Positions 16,767-24,346 are shown, counted from the stretch's first letter. The stretch is 64,000 nucleotides of DNA from Planctomycetota bacterium (GCA_029259945.1 JAJDEF010000012.1:124001-188000); one strand, 5' to 3'. Notes: a model not told the origin generated them from the sequence alone. Translations and numbers: made by a program.

Positions 16767-18035
16767 ATGTCTCACTTCTCCACCCCACGTGGCATGAACC
16801 GACGCCACTTTCTCAACCACTTGGCAGGCGCTTCGACACTGGCCTTGCCTGCTTTTACACTCACCCAGGCGCTCACAACCCAAGCCGCGACCCTCAAACA
16901 CAACCACAAATCGTGCATCCTGTTGTGGATGGGCGGCGGTCCGCCCTCGATTGACATTTGGGATATGAAACCCGGCGCGCCAACGGGTGGCACCTACAAA
17001 CCCATCAGCACAACCGGCGAAGGACAAATCACCGAACTGCTGCCCAAGGTAGCACAACAAATGCATCGACTTTCGATCGTGCGTTCGATGAGTACTCGCG
17101 AGGCAGACCACGAACGGGGCCGCTACTACATGCACACCGGTTTCGTGCCCAACCCAAATGTGCAGCACCCAAGCTACGGCTCGGTGGTCGCTCATGAATT
17201 GGCCAACGAGTTACGAGAATTAGAAATTCCACCTTATGTTTCGATTGGCGGCGCGAGCGAGGGCCCAGGGTTCCTGGGAATGGCCTATGCGCCTTTCCAG
17301 GTCGACTCGAATGGCCGCGTGCGAAACGTCAAAGCGAATGTCGAAGAAGCGCGAATGATGGATCGCATGAAACTGTTGGGACTGCTCGAACGGCGATTCG
17401 TACGCGAGAATCGCGGCCCTTCGCCCACCGAACATGCCAAAGTACTCGAGAACACGCTCTCGCTGCTAACGAGTAGCCAGATGCAAGCGTTTCAGGTGGA
17501 AAGTGAAACACAAAAAATTCGCGATACGTATGGAAACACCAACTTCGGCCGCGGCTGCTTGATGGCACGTCGGCTGGTCGAAACCGGGGTGCCGTTTGTC
17601 GAAGTCAACCTGGGTGGCTGGGACCTGCACCAAAATTGTTTCGCTGGACTCCAGCAAAAGCTTCCCGAAGTCGATCAAGCCATGAGCGCGCTGATCGAAG
17701 ACCTCGCCAGTCGAGGAATCTTGGAAAATACCGTCGTGATGTGGATGGGCGAGTTTGGGCGTACCCCACGAATCAATGGCAATGCAGGCCGCGACCATTG
17801 GGCACGCAGTTGGAGCGTGGTCGCTGGCGGTGGCGGTTTGGCCGCAGGAAAAGTGATTGGCGCCACCAACGAAGATGGCACCCAAGTCACCACCGACCCC
17901 CACAGTTCCGAAGACCTGATGGCCACCATCTGCCAAGCGATGGGAATCTCGCTCGACAAAAAGTTCACCGCAACCAACGGCCGCCCCATGAAAATCGCCG
18001 GCGGCGGTAAGGTGATCGACGGGTTGCTTGAGTAA
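16767..18035 (+). CDS. DUF1501 protein
   Basis: A 422-aa protein of the DUF1501 family (alkaline-phosphatase-like fold, sulfatase relative). The N-terminus MNRRHFLNHLAGASTLALPAF resembles a twin-arginine-like signal with RR-x-F-L. Family landmarks are CILLWMGGGPPSIDIWDMKPGAP, the LPKVAQQMHRLSIVRSM block, a GRYYMHTGF segment, and GEFGRTPRINGNAGRDHW near the C-terminus. The second half keeps VVMWMGEFGRTP, where the metal-binding residues of the fold would lie. GAGAGGAG precedes the start. It is the second gene of the DUF1549/1553-DUF1501 operon; the two probably act on the same exported substrate. Confidence 0.9.
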   Translation: MSHFSTPRGMNRRHFLNHLAGASTLALPAFTLTQALTTQAATLKHNHKSCILLWMGGGPPSIDIWDMKPGAPTGGTYKPISTTGEGQITELLPKVAQQMHRLSIVRSMSTREADHERGRYYMHTGFVPNPNVQHPSYGSVVAHELANELRELEIPPYVSIGGASEGPGFLGMAYAPFQVDSNGRVRNVKANVEEARMMDRMKLLGLLERRFVRENRGPSPTEHAKVLENTLSLLTSSQMQAFQVESETQKIRDTYGNTNFGRGCLMARRLVETGVPFVEVNLGGWDLHQNCFAGLQQKLPEVDQAMSALIEDLASRGILENTVVMWMGEFGRTPRINGNAGRDHWARSWSVVAGGGGLAAGKVIGATNEDGTQVTTDPHSSEDLMATICQAMGISLDKKFTATNGRPMKIAGGGKVIDGLLE

Positions 18036-18165
18036 CTGCACTTTCTGAAAAAACAGGGATAACTGGTATCCACTAAAAAAGGCTCTTCTATCAAACTGCG
18101 GTTGCGCAACACGCGGCACGCTTGGACGCGCTCATGGATTCACCTTGCGACTAATGGACCATTTT

Positions 18166-18242
18166 CAGCAACAGAACGACCAAACTGTGCGGTGCAAACG
18201 AAGCGCAGCGTAGTTTGCATCCGAACGAGCGTTTTGTTAGGC
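18166..18242 (-). other. attC-like recombination site at the end of cassette A
   Basis: Read on the minus strand, a 77-base imperfect palindrome begins with a consensus R'' core GCCTAAC followed by AAAACGCTCG. It has an inner stem TGCAAAC/GTTTGCA (18193-18199 / 18213-18219) and ends with CGTTCTGTTGCTG, whose R' core is degenerate (GTTGCTG against GTTRRRY). The stop codon of cassette gene A sits inside the R'' core, a common arrangement in integron cassettes. Confidence 0.6.
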
Positions 18243-18836
18243 ATACTTATCAATAGCTATTGCCATTCTAAATTGGAATATCAGCCCGATTACCATAATA
18301 CCCCCAAAAATGATTACTATATCAATGATTGTTACAGGTAAGAAGATTGCGATAATTGCAGAAATAATATAAGCAACCTGTGCAAAAAATGTTGCGATCA
18401 GCGAGGCTTCGCCACCGCCACCTTGCATTTCTTTTTGCGCCATATATGTGAGTGGGCCTGTTGCAGCACCATACGACCAAATTAAGGTAGGTATATACGA
18501 ATTGGCGTTCGCTTGCTGCGCAAAAAAATACATAATCCCTACACACCAGACGGTGAGTACCGCTACTGTGTATAGCGCGCTGAGAAATCCAAAAAAATAC
18601 AGGCCAATTTTATTTTCCTTCTCCGCCAACATCGCTGCTGGCGCGGCGAGCAGCAACCCTGGCATCATTAGCAGACATAAAGCGAATACACCAATAAAAA
18701 GCATTGCAATACCGTAACCAATGATTCCCCACTGGCCCAAAATGGCCAACCAAATTCCAGACGCTATCCCACCAAGCATATTTAGCAACATTAGCGGTGG
18801 AGATAGTAGGCCCATAATTTTAGTTAAGAAGTTCAT
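18237..18836 (-). CDS. Integral membrane protein of unknown function (integron cassette A)
   Basis: A 199-aa protein with four to five hydrophobic segments (LLSPPLMLLNMLGGI, IGYGIAMLFIGVFALCLLMMPGLLL, LYFFGFLSALYTVAVLTVWCVGIMYFF, FFAQVAYIISAIIAIFLPVTIIDIVIIFGGIMVIGLIF). A short Gly-rich cytoplasmic or external loop (MQGGGGEAS) precedes the last pair. The ATG at 18836 has AGGAGG five bases upstream, directly after the attC-like site; the TTG at 18863 is not used. Its TAA lies within the attC core GCCTAAC. Base composition is visibly A+T-richer than neighbouring chromosomal genes. No family is recognised. Position and compactness mark it as a mobile gene cassette. Confidence 0.7.
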   Translation of the reverse strand: MNFLTKIMGLLSPPLMLLNMLGGIASGIWLAILGQWGIIGYGIAMLFIGVFALCLLMMPGLLLAAPAAMLAEKENKIGLYFFGFLSALYTVAVLTVWCVGIMYFFAQQANANSYIPTLIWSYGAATGPLTYMAQKEMQGGGGEASLIATFFAQVAYIISAIIAIFLPVTIIDIVIIFGGIMVIGLIFQFRMAIAIDKYA

Positions 18837-18851
18837 AGCATCCTCCTGTAT

Positions 18852-18924
18852 GCCTAATGACAAAGCTCACCTGCCGCTATGGAGCGCCAGCGGAATAGCG
18901 GTCAGGTGGAGCGCCTTGTTAGCC
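18852..18924 (-). other. attC-like recombination site between cassettes B and A
   Basis: A 73-base imperfect palindrome. Minus strand: GGCTAAC core, then AAGGCGCTC, inner stem CACCTGACCGCTAT pairing with ATAGCGGCAGGTG (one bulged base, as attC sites have), then GAGCTTTGTC and ATTAGGC. The end core ATTAGGC differs from GTTRRRY in the first base. Gene A's ribosome site begins within ten bases of it. Confidence 0.65.
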
Positions 18925-18943
18925 ACATTCAATTCTGTTCACT

Positions 18944-19588
18944 TCATTTGTCCCACCAGTCAAAGAATGCATGTGTGACCATTCCTCCAATCGCACGCAC
19001 TAGTATGCACTCTTCATCTGTTTGAGGTGGTCGTCCCAGTATATTCCAGACAATCCATTTGCCGACAGCATCAGAAGCAACAAAGCGAGGTTCATGCCCA
19101 ACTTCGGTGAGCCGATCAAATTCGCTCTCAAATAGCACTTTGCAGTCTTCAAAGCCACGAGTACCATCTGGTTTCCATTGATCCAACCGCTCAACGACTA
19201 CCTCCATGAGCCTTTCTTCACGCTCATCACCCAAGCGCAGATTATTCAGGCGTGTAGCCGCCATGAACACACTGGCGACTGTCAATATGAAATCCGAATG
19301 CTCAACATCTACTTCTCGCAAAATCGGGAATCGATCCAGTAGTGGAGTGAACATTCCCACTGCATTGATTTGGGCGGCCTGCACCAAGTTCTCGGCTCTT
19401 TCTAGCAAAGGATCTGGTTGACTGGTCTGACTCGAAGAAGAAACCTGTTTCATCTTGCCCTCACGTTTCATTTTCTCCAGCCATTTCTTGGTAACTTCCG
19501 CCTTTTTCACGCCACCGTTCGGCGAGGGAATCTCCAAGGTGATTCTTTCCCCGAACAGGGCGTCCCAAAAGCCAACGGATGTCTTCAT
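18944..19588 (-). CDS. Hypothetical protein (integron cassette B)
   Basis: A 214-aa soluble, acidic protein of no recognised family. The N-terminus reads MKTSVGFWDALFGERITLEIP, followed by a Lys-rich stretch and a Ser/Gln linker (SSSSQTSQ). The remainder looks helical, with LLERAENLVQAAQINAVGMFTPLLDRFPILREVDVEHSDFILTVASVFMAATRLNNL and a Trp-rich end (FFDWWDK). The start lies 25 bases from a GTTAGCC core and the stop 20 bases before the next attC-like site, so gene and site fill the cassette as expected. A transposon-like or defence function cannot be claimed from sequence. Confidence 0.65.
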   Translation of the reverse strand: MKTSVGFWDALFGERITLEIPSPNGGVKKAEVTKKWLEKMKREGKMKQVSSSSQTSQPDPLLERAENLVQAAQINAVGMFTPLLDRFPILREVDVEHSDFILTVASVFMAATRLNNLRLGDEREERLMEVVVERLDQWKPDGTRGFEDCKVLFESEFDRLTEVGHEPRFVASDAVGKWIVWNILGRPPQTDEECILVRAIGGMVTHAFFDWWDK

Positions 19589-19612
19589 TGTTTTTCACTT
19601 CCCTTTTCTTGT

Positions 19613-19647
19613 GGCTAACGTTAAAGTTGACCCGGCGGCGGGCCAAC
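19613..19647. other. Cassette boundary core GTTAGCC and adjacent hairpin
   Basis: On the minus strand TTTAACGTTAGCC ends a recombination-type core (19613-19619) just before gene B. Beside it lies a hairpin, GTTG-A-CCCG / CGGG-C-CAAC (19626-19647). A full attC partner (R''/L'') is not visible, so the site is partial or decayed. Confidence 0.4.
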
Positions 19648-19665
19648 AGGAAGGAGTTTGAATTG

Positions 19666-20007
19666 ATGAATGATGGAACCAACAAGGAGAGAGGTGAAAC
19701 GCCGAGTGACGAAGCCGCTCGGGTCCAACGTTTTGTTCGCCAGACTGTTCGCGTCCCGTGTGCGATTGAGGCGGTGAAGTGTCTGGACCACCCGGATTGC
19801 GACACGGTACCAGCCATTCACCTGCGCATTGGAGAAGCGAATCTGGGGCATGTTTTTTTTGATGATCGGTACGATGATGGAAAGCATTGGATTCTGAACG
19901 ATCACCGCAAGCGGTTTGAGAAGCAGAAGGAAGCGGTTGATTCGGCGTTCCAACGTCTTGGTTTACAGTGTCCGGCCGGATTCCTTGATGTTTGTGAGAA
20001 AGTTTAA
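19666..20007 (+). CDS. Hypothetical protein, opposite orientation (integron region, gene C)
   Basis: A 113-aa protein. ATG 19666 has AAGGAG ten bases upstream; the ORF track start at 19579 is too early. The sequence is polar and has no known motif: ERGETPSDEAARVQRFVRQ, then AIEAVKCLDHPDCDTVPAIHLRIGEANLGHVFFDD, and a helical Lys/Arg/Glu region near the end. Three cysteines (CAIEAVKCLDHPDC) are close together. It runs opposite to genes A, B and D, and its last 45 bases overlap the end of gene D tail-to-tail. Either an inverted cassette or a gene captured by other means. Confidence 0.55.
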   Translation: MNDGTNKERGETPSDEAARVQRFVRQTVRVPCAIEAVKCLDHPDCDTVPAIHLRIGEANLGHVFFDDRYDDGKHWILNDHRKRFEKQKEAVDSAFQRLGLQCPAGFLDVCEKV

Positions 20008-20259
20008 GATTTCAGTGCCGCGATCAACGTTATTATCGACGAATCGTTTTAGGAATTCATCATCGAGGTTCGGGTGTATTCCAAGCATCCGTTTCCTGAT
20101 GAAGTCACGAGTTGCGCGTTCATCCCAGAGCGTGCGTGTTTCGTCCCAGACAGCGAGGACAAAATGGTGGAGCACGTCGTCGTCGATCGGATGGCGTGCT
20201 TTGCGCCAGGAAGGACCGATCCAAGCATCGAGTGCATCCAAGGTGGTTTCGTCCCACAT
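19963..20259 (-). CDS. Hypothetical Trp/Asp-rich protein (first gene next to the integrase)
   Basis: A 98-aa protein. The ORF track extends it to 267 aa, but the real start is the Met of MWDETTLDALDAWIGPSW at 20259, with GAAGGG upstream; the extra N-terminal part is antisense to the integrase remnant and to repeats. The protein is acidic with many Trp and Arg residues (VWDETRTLWDERATRDFIRKRM) and has no recognised family. It is the first gene left of the integrase and is transcribed away from it, the position of a first cassette. The leader carries AACAAGTTCGCC, a loose match to an attI-type core. Confidence 0.5.
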   Translation of the reverse strand: MWDETTLDALDAWIGPSWRKARHPIDDDVLHHFVLAVWDETRTLWDERATRDFIRKRMLGIHPNLDDEFLKRFVDNNVDRGTEILNFLTNIKESGRTL

Positions 20260-20340
20260 TGCGGTGTCCCTTCGGTGAGGAGCGGTTTGTCTGGCGAACT
20301 TGTTATTACTTGGGAATTTCCCGTATAAACCCATCAGAAT

Positions 20341-20371
20341 GGACTTATTTGGGAAATCCCCAAATAAGTCC
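20341..20371. other. Perfect 13-bp hairpin between gene D and the integrase start
   Basis: Arms GGACTTATTTGGG and CCCAAATAAGTCC with a 5-base loop, symmetrical for both strands. It lies in the divergent promoter region and could be an operator or a bidirectional transcript structure. Confidence 0.6.
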
Positions 20372-20394
20372 TTGACTCTAGGTAAGATGCTAAT

Positions 20395-20410
20395 GTGTAC
20401 ATACATACAC
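20395..20410. promoter_or_regulatory. Candidate operator palindrome upstream of intI
   Basis: GTGTA-CATACA-TACAC, perfect outer 5-bp arms, 32 bases before the integrase ATG. Integron integrases are often under LexA control in other bacteria; the planctomycete LexA box is not known to me, so the regulator is unassigned. Confidence 0.35.
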
Positions 20411-20441
20411 TCTTTAAGTCGTCTTGCCTGAGGGGGCAAAC

Positions 20442-20606
20442 ATGTCGGCAGTGTACAGGAATTTGGGCGACGGAGCAAATTCTGCTCAGCCGCCGCGATT
20501 GTTGAATCGAATGCGGCAGGTGTTACGCACAAAGCACTATGCTTACAGCACTGAGCAAGCTTATGTGCAGTGGGCTCGGCGGTACATTTTATATCATAGC
20601 GGGTAG
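20442..20606 (+). pseudogene. intI: Integron integrase, N-terminal remnant
   Basis: Only 54 codons remain of a tyrosine recombinase. After an 18-residue leader, LLNRMRQVLRTKHYAYSTEQAYVQWARRYILYHSG matches the start of integron integrases (in IntI1 the same place reads [23 protein letters not shown]). This is the SAM-like core-binding domain; the catalytic R-H-R-Y half is missing. ATG 20442 has GAGGGGG upstream. The frame ends at TAG 20604-20606, which belongs to the repeat inserted at 20601. No further integrase sequence is found beyond the repeat. Its direction, away from the cassette genes, is the canonical integron layout. Confidence 0.75.
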
Positions 20607-20743
20607 CCCATGTTGCCTCTGCAACCTGGGTCGCAAAGCGACAAGAAGCATCTTCTGTGGGTAGCCGTACTGCAAGACACCTCGGTGCAACCAAATGCTT
20701 CTTGCCACTACGCGGCCTTGGTTGTGAACAACCAAGGCTACCC
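20601..20743. repeat. Inverted pair of structured repeats (REPIN-like) interrupting intI
   Basis: The forward copy (20601-20652) begins GGGTAGCCCA, has stem CCCATGTTGC/GCAACCTGGG and a GTCGC-AAA-GCGAC stem, and ends AAGAAGCATC. An inverted, diverged copy (20695-20743) begins ATGCTTCTTG and ends GGCTACCC, with stem CCTTGGTTG/CAACCAAGG. A closely similar single copy is at 37951-38001. The remaining ~150 bases up to the glycosyltransferase gene show nothing recognisable. Confidence 0.75.
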
Positions 20744-20896
20744 GTTTGTGGCAAGATCGGCATCACCGTTGCAACCGGTTTGATTTATTGAGATCGCGGC
20801 CGTAGTGGTCGCGACTGAAGGCGACTTCTTGTTGCAGCAGGGTAAAGTTCTCTTGTAGCTATTTTTCCAAGAATCTTTGCTTTCCTTGGTTGTCTG

Positions 20897-22096
20897 ATGT
20901 CTGAATTGATTTCAAGTTCTCTACAAACCCCAGTCAACGCGACGTTAGTTTTGCCGACGCCGAGCGTCGAAAAAACAGTCGCAACCGCCACCCAACGGGT
21001 GCTGCATGTCATTAACGGCGAGCATTACTCGGGCGCAGAGCGTGTGCAAGACCTACTTGCCTTAGAACTTCCGTCGCTAGGTTACGAAGTTGGGTTCGCA
21101 TGCTTAAAGCCCGATCGTTTTCCCATTGCCCGAAAGTCACAGAATGCCCGTTTGCACAACGTGCCGATGCGATGGCGAATCGACCTCGACTGTGTCGACC
21201 AACTAGTCAACCTGATTCGCAATGAAAATTACACACTGGTTCACGCTCATACCCCCCGCTCCGTATTCATGGGCAGCATGGCAGCCAAGCGGGCTGGCGT
21301 CCCCCTGGTGTATCATGTGCATAGCCCAACCGCTCGCGATTCGACGCACCGTCTTCGAAACTTTATCAATGCAAAGCTCGAACGGTGGAGTCTTCGCAAC
21401 GCAGCTCACCTAATTACCGTCTCGCCCAGTTTAGAACAACTGATGCAAACGCAAGGCTATGACGACTCGCAAGTCACTTATGTGGCAAATGGCGTGCCGA
21501 TGATCGACGCAGGTTCTCGAGAGCAGCCTCAAGGCACCTGGACGCTGGGGATGGCGGCTTTGTTTCGCCCGCGCAAAGGAATCGAGATTCTCCTCGAATC
21601 GCTTGCCGCGATTCGTTCGCAGGGCGCGGATGTGCATCTTCGAGCAATCGGGCCATTCGAAACTCCCGAGTACGAACACGACGTCAAGCAACGTTGCGAG
21701 CAGCTTGGAATCGAAGAGGCCATCACTTGGACTGGTTTTGTCGACAACATTCATGCCGAACTGGCACAGATCGATCTGTTTGTACTACCAAGCCTTTTTG
21801 GCGAGGGGCTGCCGATGGTTGTGCTCGAAGCAATGGCGGCGGGCGTGCCGGTCGTTGCCAGCCATGTTGAAGGGGTACCCGAAGCAATTCGCCACCGCCA
21901 AGATGGCCTACTTGTCGAACCTGCGAGCGTCAGCCAGCTCACGCTCGCCATCGAAGAATTGATTGCCGGCGAAAGCCTCGACTATCTCGCCCTCAGCGAA
22001 AATGCAAAGCAACGTCACGGCGAACGTTTTTCAGCCCAAGCCATGGCCAAGGGCGTTGCCGCAGTCTACGAGAGAGTACTGCACTCCGAATTCTGA
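20897..22096 (+). CDS. Glycosyltransferase, GT4 family
   Basis: A 399-aa GT-B enzyme that transfers a sugar from a nucleotide donor, likely in envelope or exopolysaccharide synthesis. The N-terminal domain has VLHVINGEHYSGAERVQDLLALEL and LVHAHTPRS; the C-terminal donor domain has TLGMAALFRPRKGIEILLESL, FTGFVDN-type WTGFVDNIHAELAQIDLFVLPS and the E-x7-E motif within FGEGLPMVVLEAMAAGVPVVAS. The catalytic glutamates are intact. No signal or membrane segment. The first ~30 residues are an unusual Ser/Thr/Pro-rich extension and a later start is possible. It begins just after the integron remnant, and no other polysaccharide gene is adjacent. Confidence 0.85.
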   Translation: MSELISSSLQTPVNATLVLPTPSVEKTVATATQRVLHVINGEHYSGAERVQDLLALELPSLGYEVGFACLKPDRFPIARKSQNARLHNVPMRWRIDLDCVDQLVNLIRNENYTLVHAHTPRSVFMGSMAAKRAGVPLVYHVHSPTARDSTHRLRNFINAKLERWSLRNAAHLITVSPSLEQLMQTQGYDDSQVTYVANGVPMIDAGSREQPQGTWTLGMAALFRPRKGIEILLESLAAIRSQGADVHLRAIGPFETPEYEHDVKQRCEQLGIEEAITWTGFVDNIHAELAQIDLFVLPSLFGEGLPMVVLEAMAAGVPVVASHVEGVPEAIRHRQDGLLVEPASVSQLTLAIEELIAGESLDYLALSENAKQRHGERFSAQAMAKGVAAVYERVLHSEF

Positions 22097-22122
22097 CTCC
22101 GACCTCTTCGCTCTTAAAAAGC

Positions 22123-23148
22123 TCATCGCTGCAGCGTAGCCTGCGGCTGAGCCGCTTGCGGAGCAGCCTGGGCATTTGGAGGCAATTCTTGCACCACGCG
22201 TTTCCAACCGAGTGGCGTGCGTGGGGCGCTAAAGAGGCTTCCGAACAGTTTGTTAAGCGTTCCATTGACCGTTGGTTTTTGGAACATATAAACTGCTCGA
22301 CTTTGGCCGTTGGGCATGTGGACTTGTAAGGCCGTGGGCAACATCTTCTTACGCTCAAGCATAATATCGACATGGTGATAGTTGGCGGCATCGGCCTGAT
22401 TGCGAGGATACGCCTCGAGCCAAATGGTGTCGGGGCTACCCTGCTTACTGCGAATCCAGTAACGGCTATTGAGTTTGTCGGCATCGGCACCAAACAAGAA
22501 AGGCAGAGGGCCATCGACAATGGCTTGGCCACGCATCGAAGGCGGCAACGGATTGACCACGAGTTGTTTCTTGCCGTGATTGTATTCAAAGACCGCCTTG
22601 CCATCGCAAACCCAATGTTCACCCACTTCGTGCTTTTGCAAAACCCAATCTCCGGGCTCCCAAGACTCCTGGCTCGCCTCTTGTTTTGTCCAACGGCGGA
22701 TTTCGCTGATTTTGAAGCTGCCTTTGTCGGGCTTCGAATACGTAAGTTGGCCCTCGCTTTTGATCAATGGAATCTTATTTCCTGGTCCCCAGACGGGGTC
22801 GTACTCCCAACGCTCAAACTGGCAGTCGAAGGTATTGATCTGTGAACTCTGGTCTTCCCACATTTGCAAAATTTGATCGACAAATTGTTTTTCAACCGGA
22901 GTCAGCTGGAACGGAGGGCCCAAAGGATTGCCCGGTGTCACGGCTTCTTCCGAATTCCCTGGCTGGGCAGGTGCTTGCGCAACCTGCACGGGCACAGGGC
23001 TCGTGGTTGCCGGGGTTTGCCCGGATTGGAAGGCAGCCGGGGGCTGGCCCACCGGGGCTTGTTGGCCATTCGCTGGCGAAGATTCGACAACCAATAGAAA
23101 ACTAGCCACGGTGGCAATAGCTAGGAAATGTGTAGGGGAACGATGCAT
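22123..23148 (-). CDS. Exported TIGR03009-type planctomycete protein
   Basis: A 341-aa exported protein. The Met before HRSPTHFLAIATVASFLLVVE (23148) gives a normal signal peptide; Met 23178 is an alternative, and the ORF track start is too early. A Pro/Gln/Ala-rich linker (residues ~25-75) is followed by the conserved domain: VEKQFVDQILQMWEDQSSQINTFDCQFERWEYDPVWGPGN, LTYSKPDKGSFKI, HWVCDGKAVFEYNHGKKQL, PFLFGADADKLNSRYWIR. I associate this pattern with TIGR03009, a Planctomycetes-only domain that may share a LolA-like lipoprotein-carrier fold. The end is Gln/Ala-rich (PNAQAAPQAAQPQATLQR). It is convergent with the glycosyltransferase gene. Confidence 0.7.
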   Translation of the reverse strand: MHRSPTHFLAIATVASFLLVVESSPANGQQAPVGQPPAAFQSGQTPATTSPVPVQVAQAPAQPGNSEEAVTPGNPLGPPFQLTPVEKQFVDQILQMWEDQSSQINTFDCQFERWEYDPVWGPGNKIPLIKSEGQLTYSKPDKGSFKISEIRRWTKQEASQESWEPGDWVLQKHEVGEHWVCDGKAVFEYNHGKKQLVVNPLPPSMRGQAIVDGPLPFLFGADADKLNSRYWIRSKQGSPDTIWLEAYPRNQADAANYHHVDIMLERKKMLPTALQVHMPNGQSRAVYMFQKPTVNGTLNKLFGSLFSAPRTPLGWKRVVQELPPNAQAAPQAAQPQATLQR

Positions 23149-23355
23149 AGCAAGGCTCTTGGGTGTGGACTCACGCATGACGCGATGACAATAGGCAGGC
23201 CGTTTGACCGGCCCATAAGGGGCGGGGATCATAGCAATCGCCTCGCCTCGCACCTAGGCCGGCTTCGTGCACTTCGGGAGCAAAAATAAGCGGTTGACTC
23301 GCTGCTAGCACTGCGGGCACGATGCTTTCTGCTAGGGCACTCCCAGAAACATTCG

Positions 23356-24264
23356 ATGCAAAGGAAACCTTTTTCGATGCAACTACGCTGGAAAGCCAGT
23401 TTCTCGGCCACCTGCCTGCACGCCGCCGCTTGTATGCACGAAGGATTGCCGATTGCAGACACGGCGATCGCGACAACCCTCGAGCCGGCTATCAAAGCGT
23501 TGCTGCGCGAATTAAATGCTTGCAGTTTGCCCGTCGATGAGACGTTGCCTCTACTGGTTAGCCTGGCAGCTGAATACGAAAACAATCGGCAGCTGGTTGA
23601 GATAGTTGCTACCCGAACCGTAGAGGCCAACTCGCTGGGCACAGCCGCGATAACGCGGCTTGCAGGCTGCGTTGCCGACTTGGAGGCCGCACTCCTACGA
23701 GAATCACCCATGCTCGTAGACGAGTTGGCGGTCCGTGGGCGACCCCTGCGAGAACAATGGGAGGCTCGTGGCCCAGGGCTGATGCGTCAGGTGGCAATGC
23801 TAACCGAAGAATCGCTTCTCGTCCCGTCGGGCGAAATTGTGCTGGTCTCCCCAATCGTCGGTGGTCATGGACGAGCCCATCTGCGCAATAACCGCGTGAC
23901 CTTCGAGGCGGTGTTAGCGAATCCGCATGCTGTCCTGCCCGAAACACTCCGCTTAGGTTGGTTGCTTGCGCAGCTGAACTTCGATTTACCTTGCTACAGC
24001 GATTCCATTGCCGGGCCGCGACTGCCATTGATTGCGAAGTTGGCTAGCGTACCCCTGATTTTGGCCGCAGCAGAAACCGTCGAACTCGCAGAGTTATCTA
24101 CGGCGACACTCAGCGAATCGCTCGCCTGCTGGTACCTACCGACCGACCTAGCTGCCCCATTACAGCAATGGTGGGGAACCTACACCACTGGCAAAACCCG
24201 CTGGACAGTGGCCCTGGCTGCTCTGGATGCGATGCTCGACTCGCAAGAGCACTGCAATCCCTGA
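23356..24264 (+). CDS. Conserved hypothetical protein
   Basis: A 302-aa soluble protein that I do not recognise. The first ~110 residues look helical (IKALLRELNACSLPVDETLPLLVSLAAEYENNRQ), followed by REQWEARGPGLMRQVAMLTEESLLVPSGEIVLVSPIVGGHGRAHLRNNRVTFEAVL, where a compact GGHGRAHLRNN turn stands out, and a hydrophobic C-terminal half (LGWLLAQLNFD, LIAKLASVPLILAAAETVEL). No signal peptide. ATG 23356 lacks a strong ribosome site and Met 8 (23377) is an alternative. It precedes the NfeD gene by 82 bases, but a promoter-like element separates them. Confidence 0.55.
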   Translation: MQRKPFSMQLRWKASFSATCLHAAACMHEGLPIADTAIATTLEPAIKALLRELNACSLPVDETLPLLVSLAAEYENNRQLVEIVATRTVEANSLGTAAITRLAGCVADLEAALLRESPMLVDELAVRGRPLREQWEARGPGLMRQVAMLTEESLLVPSGEIVLVSPIVGGHGRAHLRNNRVTFEAVLANPHAVLPETLRLGWLLAQLNFDLPCYSDSIAGPRLPLIAKLASVPLILAAAETVELAELSTATLSESLACWYLPTDLAAPLQQWWGTYTTGKTRWTVALAALDAMLDSQEHCNP

Positions 24265-24273
24265 AAGCTTTGC

Positions 24274-24302
24274 TTTGCTCATCGTAAGACGTACCGTATA
24301 AT
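24274..24302 (+). promoter_or_regulatory. Possible promoter for the long nfeD gene
   Basis: A perfect -10 hexamer TATAAT (24297-24302) with TTTGCT 17 bases upstream, 44 bases before ATG 24347. The -35 is weak. Confidence 0.4.
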
Positions 24303-24346
24303 TTTGGCACTACCATTGCTTTTTCCTCTTAAGCACCGAGTCGACT

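Noticed and set aside
20601-20743. Possible CRISPR-like repeats
   Set aside because: Only two units, inverted, with internal hairpins and no spacers; fits a REP-type element.
20260-20766. N-terminal 169 codons of the 267-aa minus ORF
   Set aside because: This part runs antisense through the repeat pair and integrase remnant and has no coding character; the gene starts at 20259.
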